64,000 nt of DNA from Tenebrio molitor. Taxonomy: Eukaryota; Arthropoda; Insecta; Coleoptera; Tenebrionidae. The notes under the pieces were generated by a model that made no database searches, was not told where the DNA came from, and saw only the letters and a list, made by a program, of their open reading frames with translations. The DNA lies in NCBI RefSeq assembly GCF_963966145.1, contig NC_091051.1:2666001-2730000 (forward strand), read 5' to 3'. The position numbers were made by a program, and so were the translations under genes. Positions 33,701 through 45,649 of the stretch are shown one piece after another (the first letter of the stretch is position 1; the number at the start of each line of letters is the position of its first letter).

Positions 33701-36700
33701 CGCGCCTACAAAAATACATTAGAAAGTTATTATTATTTTACGAATCGTACAGCAACGGTACGTTACGTAAACGTTTAGAAACTCGCCACAAAAAAATATT
33801 TCAAAAATTAATTACAAAGAAATTCGTCGTTGCGGATCGCGTACAGTCCCGTTGTGGAACGCCTCCGGCCGGTAAAAACCCAAATCGCCGTGAAAATCTC
33901 GTTGTTTTTGCAAAACCTGAAGATTACCTAACCGTCGACCTTGAACGTCGTAGGAAGAACCATTCTCTCATCTCGTCCGATCGGCCGGAAACGGTGCGAG
34001 CGCTTTCCGGGAACCGCACGACGCCGGAGGCTCGCGATTCGACATCCGGCAATCACCCGGAATCTGGTAATTTGGGTCGTCGGCGGTTTACTCACCAGAG
34101 TCTCCTTTCCCACAGTCGGTGCGGCACCGGTGTTGTCGCCGCCCTCCGGCGCTCTGAACATCTTCTTGTGCGCCTTCTTGAACTCGTCCATCAGCTTGCT
34201 GTGCTGGTGTTGCTTTTCGGAGGTGACGTTCTTGAGGATCTTTTTCATCTGGAGCTGCTCGTCGATGGTGGGTTTGTTCTGTTCGGTTTGTTTCTTCTGG
34301 AAATCGCGCGGAAATGAAGACGGAACGAACGGGTCGACGAGATTAATCTTTCTCACCTCGGATCTCCTCTGGATCTCTTGTGAGATGGCGCTGGACAAGC
34401 TGCTCGAGGCGGTGCTGCTCCTGCTGGCCAAGCTGCCGAAACTGCTGGTCGATGAACTCTTGACCAGACCGTTTTCAGTCTTTTGCTCTTGCTCGTTGTT
34501 GCTCCGGTGCACCTCCACGACGACGGTTTTCGTCTCGTGCTGCTGCGAGACCAGGCACAGCTCCGCCAGCTTGCTCCTGTTGGTCGCCTCCTCCACGTTT
34601 TGGCACTCCTCTTCGGTTCCGTTGTTCTTGATCGTTGTCCCGTTCTCGGAGAGGTTGATTATCGTCGGCTTGAAGTACTGTTTGTCGTCGCCGTCGCCGT
34701 CGTCCCACCCGATCTTCTCCCATTTCTTCGACTTCAGCCTGTCCAGCCGGTCCTCCAGGTCCAGCGACTCCTCCTTCACGATCGACAACCTCTTCGAGTC
34801 GGACCAGGAGGGGCTCTGGTCCCCCGTGACGGAGCTGGCCGAGCTGTTGTATCCGCTCGACTCCCCCGGAAACAGCTCCGACCCGGCAGATTTACGGACT
34901 ATTAAATCGAGTTGCCGTGATGTTTTCATTAAATTTACGGCCTGTAAAATGTCAAAGGGCGGTCGGGTTAATGGTTTATGGTGTTCACGTTCGTCTCTTC
35001 AGTACCTCGTTAAATAGGATGTCGCCGAAGTCCACGTTGTTGCAGAAGAGGATCTGGTCGCCGGGTCGTAGGCCAGCTTCGCGCGCTATCCCGCCCTCTT
35101 TCGTGAACTGGACGAAGATGCCGGGTTTCCACTCGGGACCCTTGCAGATCCTGGAAACGAGACGCTCCAGGCTAGTTCGTTTGTTTGAAGCGCGTCACGA
35201 TGGAACTTCGCCAAAAGGATTATTATGCTCGGTGCGGAGGTTAAAAGCCAAAACCAATAAACCAAACGGGATTGACTCGACGGGAACGGAATTACGGGCC
35301 CCGGCCAAGGTCGTCCGATCAACAAAGATATCGCGCCGATTCCCAGCGGATCATTAACGCGGACGCAACTTTCAAATTCGACGAGAAAATTGTAACGAGT
35401 CTCGTTGCGGTTTCTTTGAGAAAAATCACAATGAAATTCGTTGGCCCTGCACGATAAAAACGATACTGCAACACAATTTCCTCGAGGGTTCGTTTTAAAA
35501 AAGAATCAAATCATTTTTGTTTCGAACATAACCTGACTTTATAACCTACGAATAATTTCTCACCTTGTCACGTTTAAATACGTCGTTTTTAGCTGTTCCA
35601 GTTGTCAACTTAACACGCATTATCAATTTATATATAATTTTGTGCCAGAATAGTAAAATAATCACAAATTTAATGCAATTTGTAAAAGTTCTCGTAAAAA
35701 ATTTCAAATTTTAATCAATGTTGCCAACAGTTTAAACAATATACCACGTCACCTTTTAATAATTTCATGAAAATTCGCAAGATTATATTGTTTCACGCGA
35801 CAAAGATGAATCTGGAAGAGAATTTGTGAGAGGATTCGTTTTAAAAAAGAATTAAACCATCTTCATTTTGAACATAACCTCAATTAACAACAGACAAATT
35901 TCTTACTTCGTAATGGCCAAATGGGTTCTTTTTAAATGTCCCACTCATCAAATTTTACATTCTTAGTTTGTTTATGATTTAGCATCTAATAAACAATAAT
36001 CATTATTTTATTTTATTTAATTTCTGGAATGTAAACAATTAAAAATTTGAATCAATGCTGCCAATCGTTCAAGTTCAAACTACTTATATAACTTCAACTT
36101 GAGATTAATCTCATTAATCTGTTTTCTTTTAGATTTTTTTAAACGAATTTTTTGGTTATTCAATAATACAGGTTTTTTTACAGCATTCGAGTTATGTATT
36201 AAGAAAATTCCAAATAATAGTTACCAGTTGTTTCATGCCAAATACGAATCTGTAAAACAATTTAGAGAGGAATTCGTTTTAAAAAGAATTAAATCATCTT
36301 CAGTTTGAACATGATCTCACACTTTACAATGGAAAAATTTATCACCTGGTGATGAGCATATACGATATACGTTGGTTTTAAATGTTTCACAATTTAAACA
36401 CATTCTGAGTTTATCTGGAATTTAGCACTTGGTAAACAATACACTCAGTTTTAACGCAGTTGAAGAATTTTCTTGAATGTAAATAATTTCAAATCTAATC
36501 AGTGCCGCCAATCGTTGAACAACATGGCTCAACCGGTTGCCGTTGAAAGTTAATTATTCCAGATTTCTCTGTTTTTATTGAGAAGATAGGTCAATTATGT
36601 TCTCGTTTAAAGTTTTCTAATGTAATTATAATAGTGCAACGTTGAAGAATTCTTTGGCGATTTAATTAATTAAAAATCTTTGGCGGAGTCGGTTTTGAGG

Positions 36701-39700
36701 ACGTTTGCACTCCGGTTTTCATGAAAATCTGCAAGATTACATTGTTTCGCGATACGAATCTGTGCAGAATTTAAAAGTAAAAAAAAAAGCAGTGACATAA
36801 CCTCATTTTATAACCCATTAAATGTTTTATTTGTGACGTTTACCTACGTCACTTGTTCCTCTTATCAATCAATGCACATTATCAAGTTATTAATAATGCA
36901 GGACCAGGTAAATAAGAGAGAGAACGTTAAAAAAATTTTCGACAATTTATTTCAATCGAAATCGTGAGCCAGGCAGGGTTGTGTTTTGTTTACAGTTGGC
37001 ATGTTGGCAACACTCAGTACTTTACTACTTTCCTGTGGCTGTCAAAATTTTGTTTAAAAAGTACCAAAACGTAAGTTTCGTCTCCGTTTTGTCCCACATA
37101 ACTCAATTTCCCTCTGTTTTCCCTCGTCAATCCGCGATCCCCCCACCCAGAACTCCCTTTTTCTATTTTTTGCATCATGCTAACCGGACCCGTTCCTCGA
37201 AAACGTGTTCTTCTGCCTTAATTACGAATTACTCCGAAGAAAACATTCTCGCCCTCGACGGACTCACCCGCAGCCCAGTTTAGACCTGGGGGCCACCATG
37301 ATGTTAATCCTGACGTCGTGTATCTTGTCGTTGAGCTGCGGCGACGACCTCAACGACGAATTGTCCGCGATGATCTGCCAGCTGAGGGCGTCGGTCTTCT
37401 TGCTGCAAAATCAATTTCATACCGATTTAGAAGAAAAATCCCCGCACGCCTCCGGATCGCCCGTCGGTGTGCGTTCGCTTTTGTTGCGATTCCTCGAAAG
37501 AGGCGCTCTCGATCTCTCATTATCGCTCTTAATTAGATACTTACTCTTTGACAGGGATCATTCCGACACCTGCAACAAAAATCGCGATTGTTAGAATTGT
37601 GCGAACAGGGGGAGGCGGCCGTGGAGGTTTTTCCTGGCGGATTCCGGCGGTGTCACAGTCTTGTGTTCGTCTTTTTTCCCACCGGAGAATGTCGAAGAAG
37701 TGGTCGCGCAGAAAGAAAGGTAGGCGTTTTGTTAGATAATAACGTTTGTACGGTTCGCTGGTCTTTTGTACTTTAGTTACCTTGGGCGGAGGAAGATGGG
37801 AATTAAAACGAAATTGAACGTTTTGCAACAATGCGAATTCACTCGATTTCAACGGATCGGATTGGAATTTGCGGACGCTGTTTCGCCACTGACGTTTTGA
37901 AACATTTGCAAAATCGACTCTCGACGAGTTACTGTAACCGGAACAGTTAGTTCGGCGAGATGGAAAAATGTCGATTGATTTAGGATAGGCTTGAGCATCG
38001 AAAATCCGCAAGTAATGACCCCGAGTAACGGTCCAGGCGTTGGCCCGCCGTGGTCTATTGGTCATTGTTTCTCCATCGTCCGGTGGCGAAAGACGAGACT
38101 GTTAGCTGACCCCGCACAGGAAACCCATTACGGCAATAATCGCCGCCGAGATGGTCAACATCCTCCGGGCGCACTTTTTCGCCTCCATCCCGACTTAATT
38201 GGTTTCGGTTAAGCCGCCTCTAATTAAAGCCGTCTTATCTCGTCTCGCGTCAGGCGGCGTCGTCTACTCACTTCTCACTTTCAAGGTGAGGTGCGTGTGG
38301 TTCGAGATCAGCTGGAGGACCTCCTTGTGGACGGCGTCGTCGACGGTGAACCCGTTCACTCTGATGATCTGGTCCCCGACCTGCAAACCAGATCCGACAT
38401 CACTATCGGGACTAATTGCGACTCTTCATATTCCGTTGAACTCGACGAGATGGCAAATTAAATTTTTCAAGGCTGGCACTTCTTGCATTCCAAGCGGTGC
38501 GCTCCGCTCCGGCCGGCCGATTTATGTCAACGGAGGCTCCCGACGATCTCCCACGGAGAAGGAGCGCGAACCAACGACAAAGGACGCCGAAGCGCCAGCC
38601 TCTCACTCTCAAACTTCAATTTACTAAAAACTACAACACCACAAACGCAATTTACTCCATCTGAAGCTGCGTCCACATCGATTCCAACAAGTCCACATCG
38701 AACGGAAAAACTCCACTCGATTATCTCTCAGGTGTGGACGCCGCTTAACGACCAAACAAAACATCTCCGTCTCGCTTTTTTCGCCTATCAATTTCCGTTT
38801 TGTGCTCCACTGAATCCGAGCGCGATAACAGGAATTACGAAACCCGCCCGTACCCCCCATAAAACAAAAACACCGCAATTATGATAATCACAAAAACACA
38901 CCTGTTGTGGTGCTGTTTGAAATATTTTACTTGCGTCACGCTGTAAAAAACGTGCAATAAATATCTTTGCGACACCGTTAAATGCTGCACAGCTTGACAA
39001 ACTGCCAACAAATCAAGAAGAACAAGTGGTGGAGAGCTCGGACGCCCTTGAAAGATTTTTCACCCGGAAGAAAATCTCGAGCTTCCGGAAAATCAAACAC
39101 TAATTAAATGTGGAGTGTTGCGGGCGAGTTTGTCACGGACGAAATAGTTTGAAAGTGTTTTGAGTGTTGGCAACATGTCGATGTCGTGCTCGGTACGATT
39201 GGTAGTGAGACAAAAGCGTCCGAGATTTTTTCGGTCGAAAACTTGTCCTTGCGGATTTGAGAAAGTTGTGTTGTAATCAAGGGCCAATTTTCCTTTGTTT
39301 GATTGGCGTAGAAAGCAAATCGCTTTTGCCGGTGGTCTGAAAAAATGCGAGATAAAGAGACAATCAGAGCAAATCGATTAAGCGGAGAAAATGTGCAGAG
39401 ATCGGAGATGTTTTATTTGGTTCGGATCGATTTTCTAGTACGATGTCATTTTCGTTTTCACATCATTGGTCCAATTCCAGTCGTAATCTTATATTCGCTA
39501 GAAACCGAAACACTTTCTTTCTGCTAAGAAAGTAATCTGCTCTAGATAAGTTCGGAAATAAATACAAAACCATTGACACAAATTCCTCTCTCGGGACAAT
39601 TTCTTATGCAACCGTTAAACTAGAAAAATCGGATGCGTGGTTTTGGCCGCTAAAACTAGAAGGAGATGCGTTCGGGGGGCGGTTTTACCCTGAGGCCTTG

Positions 39701-39955
39701 TCTCAGTGCTTCGGAGGCGGGCTCCACATGCGAGACGAAGAAGCCGGTGCCGTGCTCGCGGCCACCTCGCACGCTGAATCCCAAGGTGGGGCCGTGTCGG
39801 TAGGTGAGACTCGGGGGCGGCAGGGTGCCGTGCGTGGGCCGCACGAGGCGGACGGTCCGGATTCGATTGGTTCTGCTCCCGCAGCTTCCTGAGAGGGTCT
39901 CCGAGGACATGGTCGAGGAAGCGTACTGAGAACCGTAATCCATCATCATCATCAT
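30791..39955 (-). CDS. dysc: Dyschronic, whirlin/harmonin-family PDZ scaffold
   Basis: Ten exons: 39689-39955, 38272-38380, 37545-37569, 37268-37402, 35006-35150, 34357-34941, 34096-34296, 31950-32003, 31110-31787 and 30791-31057. All phases agree and give 821 aa. PDZ1 (about 34-125) has TLGFSVRGG and VGDQIIRVNG. It runs into VGMIPVK, the harmonin-type linker. PDZ2 (about 175-245) has KLGCGICKGPEWKPGIFVQF, LRPGDQILFCNNVDF and AVNLMKTSRQLDLIV. The rest is low-complexity, with an EQLQMKKILKNV helix (about 430-470) and a proline-rich part (RLSPGAPPPPPPVSV). No third PDZ is seen. In flies dysc links ion-channel and synaptic proteins and affects locomotor rhythm; in vertebrates whirlin and harmonin are Usher-syndrome scaffolds. 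Exon 1 follows a TTTTTTTGCAG acceptor, so a 5'UTR exon lies upstream. Confidence 0.85.
31950..32085 (-). promoter_or_regulatory. likely internal promoter and first exon of a short dysc isoform
   Basis: The exon 31950-32003 starts exactly at ATGATGGAC. The bases before it (GGCGAGCCAGTCGGTGTCGA, then a GTCGTCGTCG run) look like an initiator and 5'UTR more than a pyrimidine-rich intron end. Exons 34096-34296 and 31110-31787 are both phase 0 at the junction, so the long form can also skip this exon. A transcript starting here would encode about 332 aa without PDZ domains. Short C-terminal isoforms are known for whirlin. Confidence 0.45.
35480..36810. repeat. degenerate repeat of about 400 bp in a dysc intron
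   Basis: Four loosely tandem copies share the blocks TTCGTTTTAAAAAAGAATYA, TTGAACATAACCT and AATCAATGYTGCCAA. The first block occurs at about 35489, 35838 and 36271, with a weaker fourth copy near 36770. CTTACTTATT-type AT-rich sequence separates them. No coding sequence. Confidence 0.55.
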
Positions 39956-40029
39956 GGCGCTGCAAAAAAACAACATTAACCAACAACTTGTAAACACAAT
40001 TAAAATGTTTGCCACGGCTCGACTCGACC

Positions 40030-41610
40030 AAATTACGATTTTCTTATCGAAGAGATGAGCATCTCGGGTTCGCTTTGTGCCGGCTTCCCGCTTAATTGAA
40101 TCACCTTAACAATCTCTCTAATGGTATGTAATTTTACGATCTGATATCGCGGTGCGCGAGTGTGGAACGGTTTCGGAAAAATTCGCAATATTGGATTTGT
40201 TCGATCGATCGGTCGAAGACCAGAACTGACAAGTTTTTAACTATTTTTACCTCACCGCTGTCTCAACAGGATGGAGCTGCGTCACGGCTGCAATTGAGAC
40301 ACAACTGCGAAAATTCGCTTTCTTCACAAATTTCCAAGTATTTGTTTATATCCGATTTATGGAATTTATCGCGTTCTAGATTTTCTTTCATCATGACGTA
40401 TAATCTTGGAAAACAAACACTCGCGATTAGAATACAATGAAATGTTTTAATCATTAAACAAATAAAATACAAAAAAGGTGCCGATGTTTGGTATCTTTTC
40501 TGTAAAGGGTGTTTTTTTAAATTGGGCGTCGAAGTAGGCGTTGGGGAGTCGATTGAGATCGCACCACTCGTGTAAAAGCCTAAGGCCTAAGGTCTGGAGA
40601 AAGATTTGCCTAAGCGTAAAGATAAAATTTGGCGGTGAAGCTTGGAAACATGTGCTTTAAAAAATCAAGTTAAAAATTACCAGGGTACCACCAACAAGAT
40701 CGAAAATAAAAAAAATCGAGTTGCAAGTAATTACTGATAACTGCAATTTAATTGATGTCTCGACTTTGCGAAGGTCATTTGAAAACATGAAGCGAAGAGA
40801 GTAGCATTATGTTTGGAAGCTGAAGGCAGACATTTCAAACATTTACTCTAGTTCGTAAATACGATTGGAGCTCCTCATGATTCTTTTACAACCGAGAGGT
40901 GGCACATAATGCACACCTTTATGAAAATCAAGATCAACGTTCTCAAAATCACTAACCTAATTTTTAAGACTGACATCTGAAAATTGAAATTTTAACGAAT
41001 TGCCAACTGAAATTTTTGGTCACGATCTCACGTATATCTTTTGTGTTGGGTCCTACCAAGGTGGACTAATTGGACAAGAGAAAAAGACAATTTTATCTTT
41101 ATCATTGTTTTGAAGAGAGTTGGGATACTAAGACGTCACAGTTGAAAATATTTGTATATATTTGCATTTCCTTCCTTATTAGACTTTTAGAATTACATAA
41201 CTACAAAAGAAAAGAATAACAATCATATCTAAATTTTTGTTTTATAATGGTTTACGTTTAACGTCAAATTTGGAAAGATTTATTGAAATGTGTCCAGATA
41301 AAAATTAGCAAGATTAAAAATATCACTGACAAGATACGATCATGTCTATTCCGTGTTAGACATTGGAATTAGTTCAATACGCCCTGATAAAAACAAAAGA
41401 AAAAGATTACCTAAAAGTTATATTTGTATTTTTATCGTTGTTTTATGTTAACAGATCAAGATAAAAATCAACAAGATTGCTGGAAATGTGTATGTATGTA
41501 TACAGGTGTCCCAAAATACGCGGAACAACTCAATGGGGCAATGTCAACTCGTGTAACAAAATAATGAGAAAAATAATAAAACGTACAGCTTTGATCTCAT
41601 TTATTTTAAA
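40030..41610. other. AT-rich sequence upstream of dysc exon 1
   Basis: No exon is recognised. A CAGGTGTCCCAAAA end at about 41507 suggests a further truncated MITE. The dysc 5'UTR exon(s) must lie here or further upstream. Confidence 0.4.
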
Positions 41611-41616
41611 TACATA

Positions 41617-41823
41617 CAGGTGTTATTAAAAGTTGTACAGATATTTTAACCACGAGCTACTGGCTTCATGTAGAACTCGGAAAAAATATCTAAAAAATTC
41701 TATGTCAAAAAATAAAATGACATTTATTTTTTGAGCTACAATTTTTTTAAATTGCTTTTAGTCTTCTACGTTGTCAAACAACCTCGTAGGTAAAATTTCG
41801 GCACATTTTAAAAATACACCCTG
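41617..41823. mobile_element. 207-bp TA-flanked MITE, copy 1
   Basis: CAGGTGTTATTAAAAGTTGT to AAAAATACACCCTG. It matches the element at 43875-44087 along its whole length (TTTAACCACGAGCTACTGGC, TAAAATTTCGGCACATTTTA). The 26 bases after the right end are also shared. Confidence 0.75.
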
Positions 41824-41956
41824 TATATCATGTTTTATAAAATGTACGCCAATGCGGTTTCCTTGTTTTAAAGCATATTTCCTATAGGTTACTTTTGATT
41901 TTGTACTTCACAATACCTGCCAAATAATTTTTTTTTAATGTCATTGAATTTTTACT

Positions 41957-42362
41957 ACGATGAATGTGGATAAGGGGTGGCCATGACATCTGGTAACATT
42001 GTTGGTAGTAGCTACAGAACAAATAAAATTCTCTAATTGATAGCTTTTGTGTTAGGTTCGGTTGATTTCAATTAAGGTTAGATTATGTGACAGAAACGGT
42101 AACATCGTTGCCAACTTGAATGTTTTTCGAGTTGAATCATAATTCGAGGATGAATGCCTCTGAAATTCGAACTTGAATATTTATAAAAACAAATTTGAAA
42201 GGTTTTGTTTTCTATCCATAATGTTTTAATCAAATAAGATTAGACAACATTGTTTAAATTTGAATGTCGGAACAATCATGTCATATTTCTGACAGGAAAT
42301 TGAGTCAGTTTATCAAACATGATAAAAATAAATCACAGCCACCCCTTATCCACATTCATCGT
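41957..42362. mobile_element. 406-bp MITE of the ACGATG family
   Basis: Inverted ends ACGATGAATGTGGATAAGGG and GTGGC, mirrored at the right by GCCACCCCTTATCCACATTC and ATCGT. This end is related to that of the transposon in Ly6 copy F. No coding capacity. Confidence 0.8.
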
Positions 42363-42369
42363 GAATCGA

Positions 42370-43870
42370 TTAGGTATTATCTCCTCTTTTGAAAAATGTT
42401 TCAAGATTTGTCACTTGAGCACCACTTTGCCCAGACCTTGAAGAATTAATCGCGCGATGGAATTTCGCCTAATGACAGAAAGTATTCGCAGTAATCGTAT
42501 TGTCATTTACGCAAACATCAAACATCCGAAAAATGTCCTTCACTCGAGACGAGATACGTCGAATTGAGAATTTGTCGGTTCTTTTCAAGTACCTCAACCT
42601 TCTTACTGAACTTGCCGCTTTTCCTGGTCCTTTGTCTAAAATTTTTATCAAAAAAAACAACAACAAATAAATGTAGAATTTTTTGCTGCAAAATCTTCAC
42701 GGGAAAATGAACACCTGGACATTTTTTACTGTGTACATTTTTTACCATAACTCTAGATAACAAAGGTCAACATTTTTTACAAGTATTTGTTAGAGTTCAG
42801 TGTCACATCTGCTACACATGACACGAAATTCCGATAACAAAATCATTTCTCAAAACCGGTCGACAGTTCAAGTTTTTATTTTTTTCCGCAATGACAGTGA
42901 CAATGACAATGACGATTTTCTTTCTGCCGAGTAAATTCTTTACGTTTTTGTGCACTGTCGCCTTGTCCAAACATCGCACGAAAACAAACAAAACCCAAAA
43001 AAAAATAATTACACGGCAATTCACCTTTGTGTCCCGACAAATAGAATCGCGCAAACATAAATTTGGCGGTGCAGTTTCGCTCTTTTGCTTTGAAACAATG
43101 CCACAATTACCATTGTCAGGCGTGGGCCCCTCGTATCGAATCACCGAACGATAAATTCCGCAAAAATTTGATCGAATTAAATGCGTCATCTTTGCCTCGT
43201 TCGCTTTCACCTTTTCTGGATTTCTTCGTTCGGTCCCGGGGGGCGAAAACTCGACTTTACGAGGCACACCCCGACATCCGACACCCGACGTGTTTCATTT
43301 GAACGGTCGGAATTGCACTGGTGCGAAGACTGCAGTGGTAAAACATGAATAATTCATAAAATCCCATTCATTAGGTGCATGCTAATCCGACAAAGTGCAC
43401 CAAGTGAAGAAGCGTCGGACCATCAATCGTCCAGAGGGTGCGGAATCGAGACGAGATGATCGTTAATGATCGATGGGTTTTGAGATCGAAGAAGTGCCGA
43501 GCTGTTAGTCTCGAAGTTGATTAATTAATTTGAGGTGTCTCACCTGGTGCTTGGACGAAATCAACAACTGTTATCACTCGTGAATCACAAATCAACTGTT
43601 TTATTGTTGAATTTCAACGCGAGTACGTCTAGCATATGGCGTCTTGTCGTTATGGTCGTCTCAACGAGTTACATGCTTGCAAAATTTAACAACTGCAATA
43701 AACGACTTATCTGAGCTATTGTTCGAGGGACACGTGGTGTTGTTAGCGCCCCCGCCCAAAATAATTCGTAATTCGGTACGATTTGTCCGTTTTGACCTCA
43801 GCTAGGAAATCATTTGCGTTTTAAATTATCACTTGCAGTTTTGGTGTCTTTTGAGTTAAATTCTTTGAAA
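42370..43870. other. intergenic sequence
   Basis: Short ORFs only; a run of GACAAT/GACAGT units at 42893-42915 is a small microsatellite. 43.1-43.8 kb is somewhat GC-richer but no exon is supported. Confidence 0.4.
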
Positions 43871-43874
43871 TCTA

Positions 43875-44087
43875 CAGGGTGTTATTGGAAGTTGTACAGA
43901 TATTTTAACCACGAGCTACTGGCTTCATGTAGAACTCGGAAAAATATCTAAAAATTCTAAGTCAAAAAATAAAATGACATAATGACATTTATTTTTTGAG
44001 CTACATTTTTTTAAATTGCTTTTAGTCTTCTGCGTTGTTAAAAAACCTCCTAGGTAAAATTTCGGCACATTTTAAAAATACACCCTG
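43875..44087. mobile_element. 213-bp TA-flanked MITE, copy 2
   Basis: CAGGGTGTTATTGGAAGTTG to AAAAATACACCCTG, the second copy of the family at 41617. It contains a short internal tandem duplication (ATGACATAATGACAT). Confidence 0.75.
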
Positions 44088-44114
44088 TATATCATGTTTT
44101 ATAAAATGTACGCA

Positions 44115-45525
44115 AACCCTTCAAGATTTCTTCTTCTGTCTTTCTCCAGACACACCTAATTAAAAAACCAATCTCCTCCCAGCATATTTTTTCGTCTTTT
44201 TCCCCGTTGGGCCGACCCACCGGTCCAAAAATCTTTCGCCTCAGTAGGTCGCAGCATTTCGCAAGACCTACTTAACCCAGCGTCGGATTTCTATCACAAT
44301 GACTGCGTCGAGTGGTCAAGCCGGGCCCGAATAATGGCAATAATTATGTACAGGTGCGTAGACAGGCATAGCCCGGGGCCCCCAAAAGTGGGTCCCTTCG
44401 AGAAAGTGGTCATCCGAGATCCGAGGGACCTCCGAAACTGCACACCGCGTTTGACAAAAACCCGGCGATTCATTTTTCCGCACCCGGCGACTTTCTAAAC
44501 GCAAATAAGTGCATCACGTCTCGTCCCGATTCGGTCTTGTTGACACTTCGCCAGTTTTTGTGGCGCGCCAGCGAAGACGCACCACATCTTCCACTACAGT
44601 TGAATTTCCTCCGTTCGATTCCGTGAAGACACTTTCGCGCGTTCTCCATTTTCCCGCTTGTGCTCGTTAACAAGAAACAACAAAACGATCCGACGGTTTT
44701 GCCTTCGCGCTCATCTCCAGGATGTCTCGGTGCGAACATTCCTCCGATGGAGAAACGACGCGAATTCGATCTCATCAAGGTCGGTCGCGGCTTTCCTACC
44801 GTAAATGGTGGCGACGGTTTCAAATCAGTTTTTATGGCGAACTGCCCATTTTCTAAATTAAAAAAACAACAACGACAACGAAACGTGGAAGAGTCGGTAC
44901 TGGTTTACGCACGTTACCAATTCGGAACGCGTCGTACTGAGAAAAGTGGAGTACCGCGAGAGACAACTCCGGGACCGATGCTTTCGGGGGCAATTTTGGA
45001 AATTCTTCTGTCAGCAAAGCTCTCACCTAGTCAGTATTCACGTGGACTACTGGAGCACCGACGGTGTGAAATTTCACATTATCTTGCGCATATTGGATGA
45101 GGCAGGTTTTACCGCCACCGGGAAAATATATATCAATTTTAATTGAATTAAATTAATAAATAAATAGGAGTATGCAATTCTAATTTAATCAAATTATTTC
45201 CTACAAGGCTCGCTTCTTCTCGGAGAAACTCATTTGTGATGTCTTTCAACAAAACAAAGAAATTTAAAATGTCAAAAAATATAGAATTGTCGACCAAGTG
45301 ATAACAAAAACTGTTTCGCATTGTTTGGGTGGTAACAATTTTTTTGACGATAAAATCGCCAAAAAAAAAATGTAAACTATCTCTACAAAGTGCACTTTTG
45401 ACAAAAACTTCAAAATTCAAGCTCTATAAGAGTAAATAATAATTGTAGTAGTAATAGGAAAATATGGAACAAACTCGATTTTCTTATATGTATCTAGAAG
45501 GCTAAATTCCTTCAAAAAAAGTTAT
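44115..45525. other. intergenic sequence
   Basis: 44.2-45.1 kb is relatively GC-rich and open on both strands, but neither reading frame looks like a protein and no domain was recognised. Confidence 0.4.
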
Positions 45526-45529
45526 TTAC

Positions 45530-45645
45530 ATTACAAATGCGGTAGACTACATTTTACAGCGCGAGGTTTATAGATTGAAACACGACCACGCAGCGGGAGT
45601 GTTTTAACAAAAACCGAGCGATGTAAAACGCCTACCGCATTAGTA
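45530..45645. repeat. 116-bp inverted-repeat element
   Basis: TTACAAATGCGGTAG at the left is matched by CTACCGCATTAGTAA at the right, with a second pair (ACATTTTACAGCGC against GCGATGTAAAACG). It is a small foldback element. Confidence 0.6.
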
Positions 45646-45649
45646 ATGT

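Noticed and set aside
33941..35017. Plus-strand ORF of 358 codons
   Set aside because: It is antisense to dysc exons; the cysteine- and serine-rich peptide is a complement of the real low-complexity coding strand.
42891..43154. Overlapping ORFs around a GACAAT microsatellite
   Set aside because: They are low-complexity with no domain and are open on both strands.
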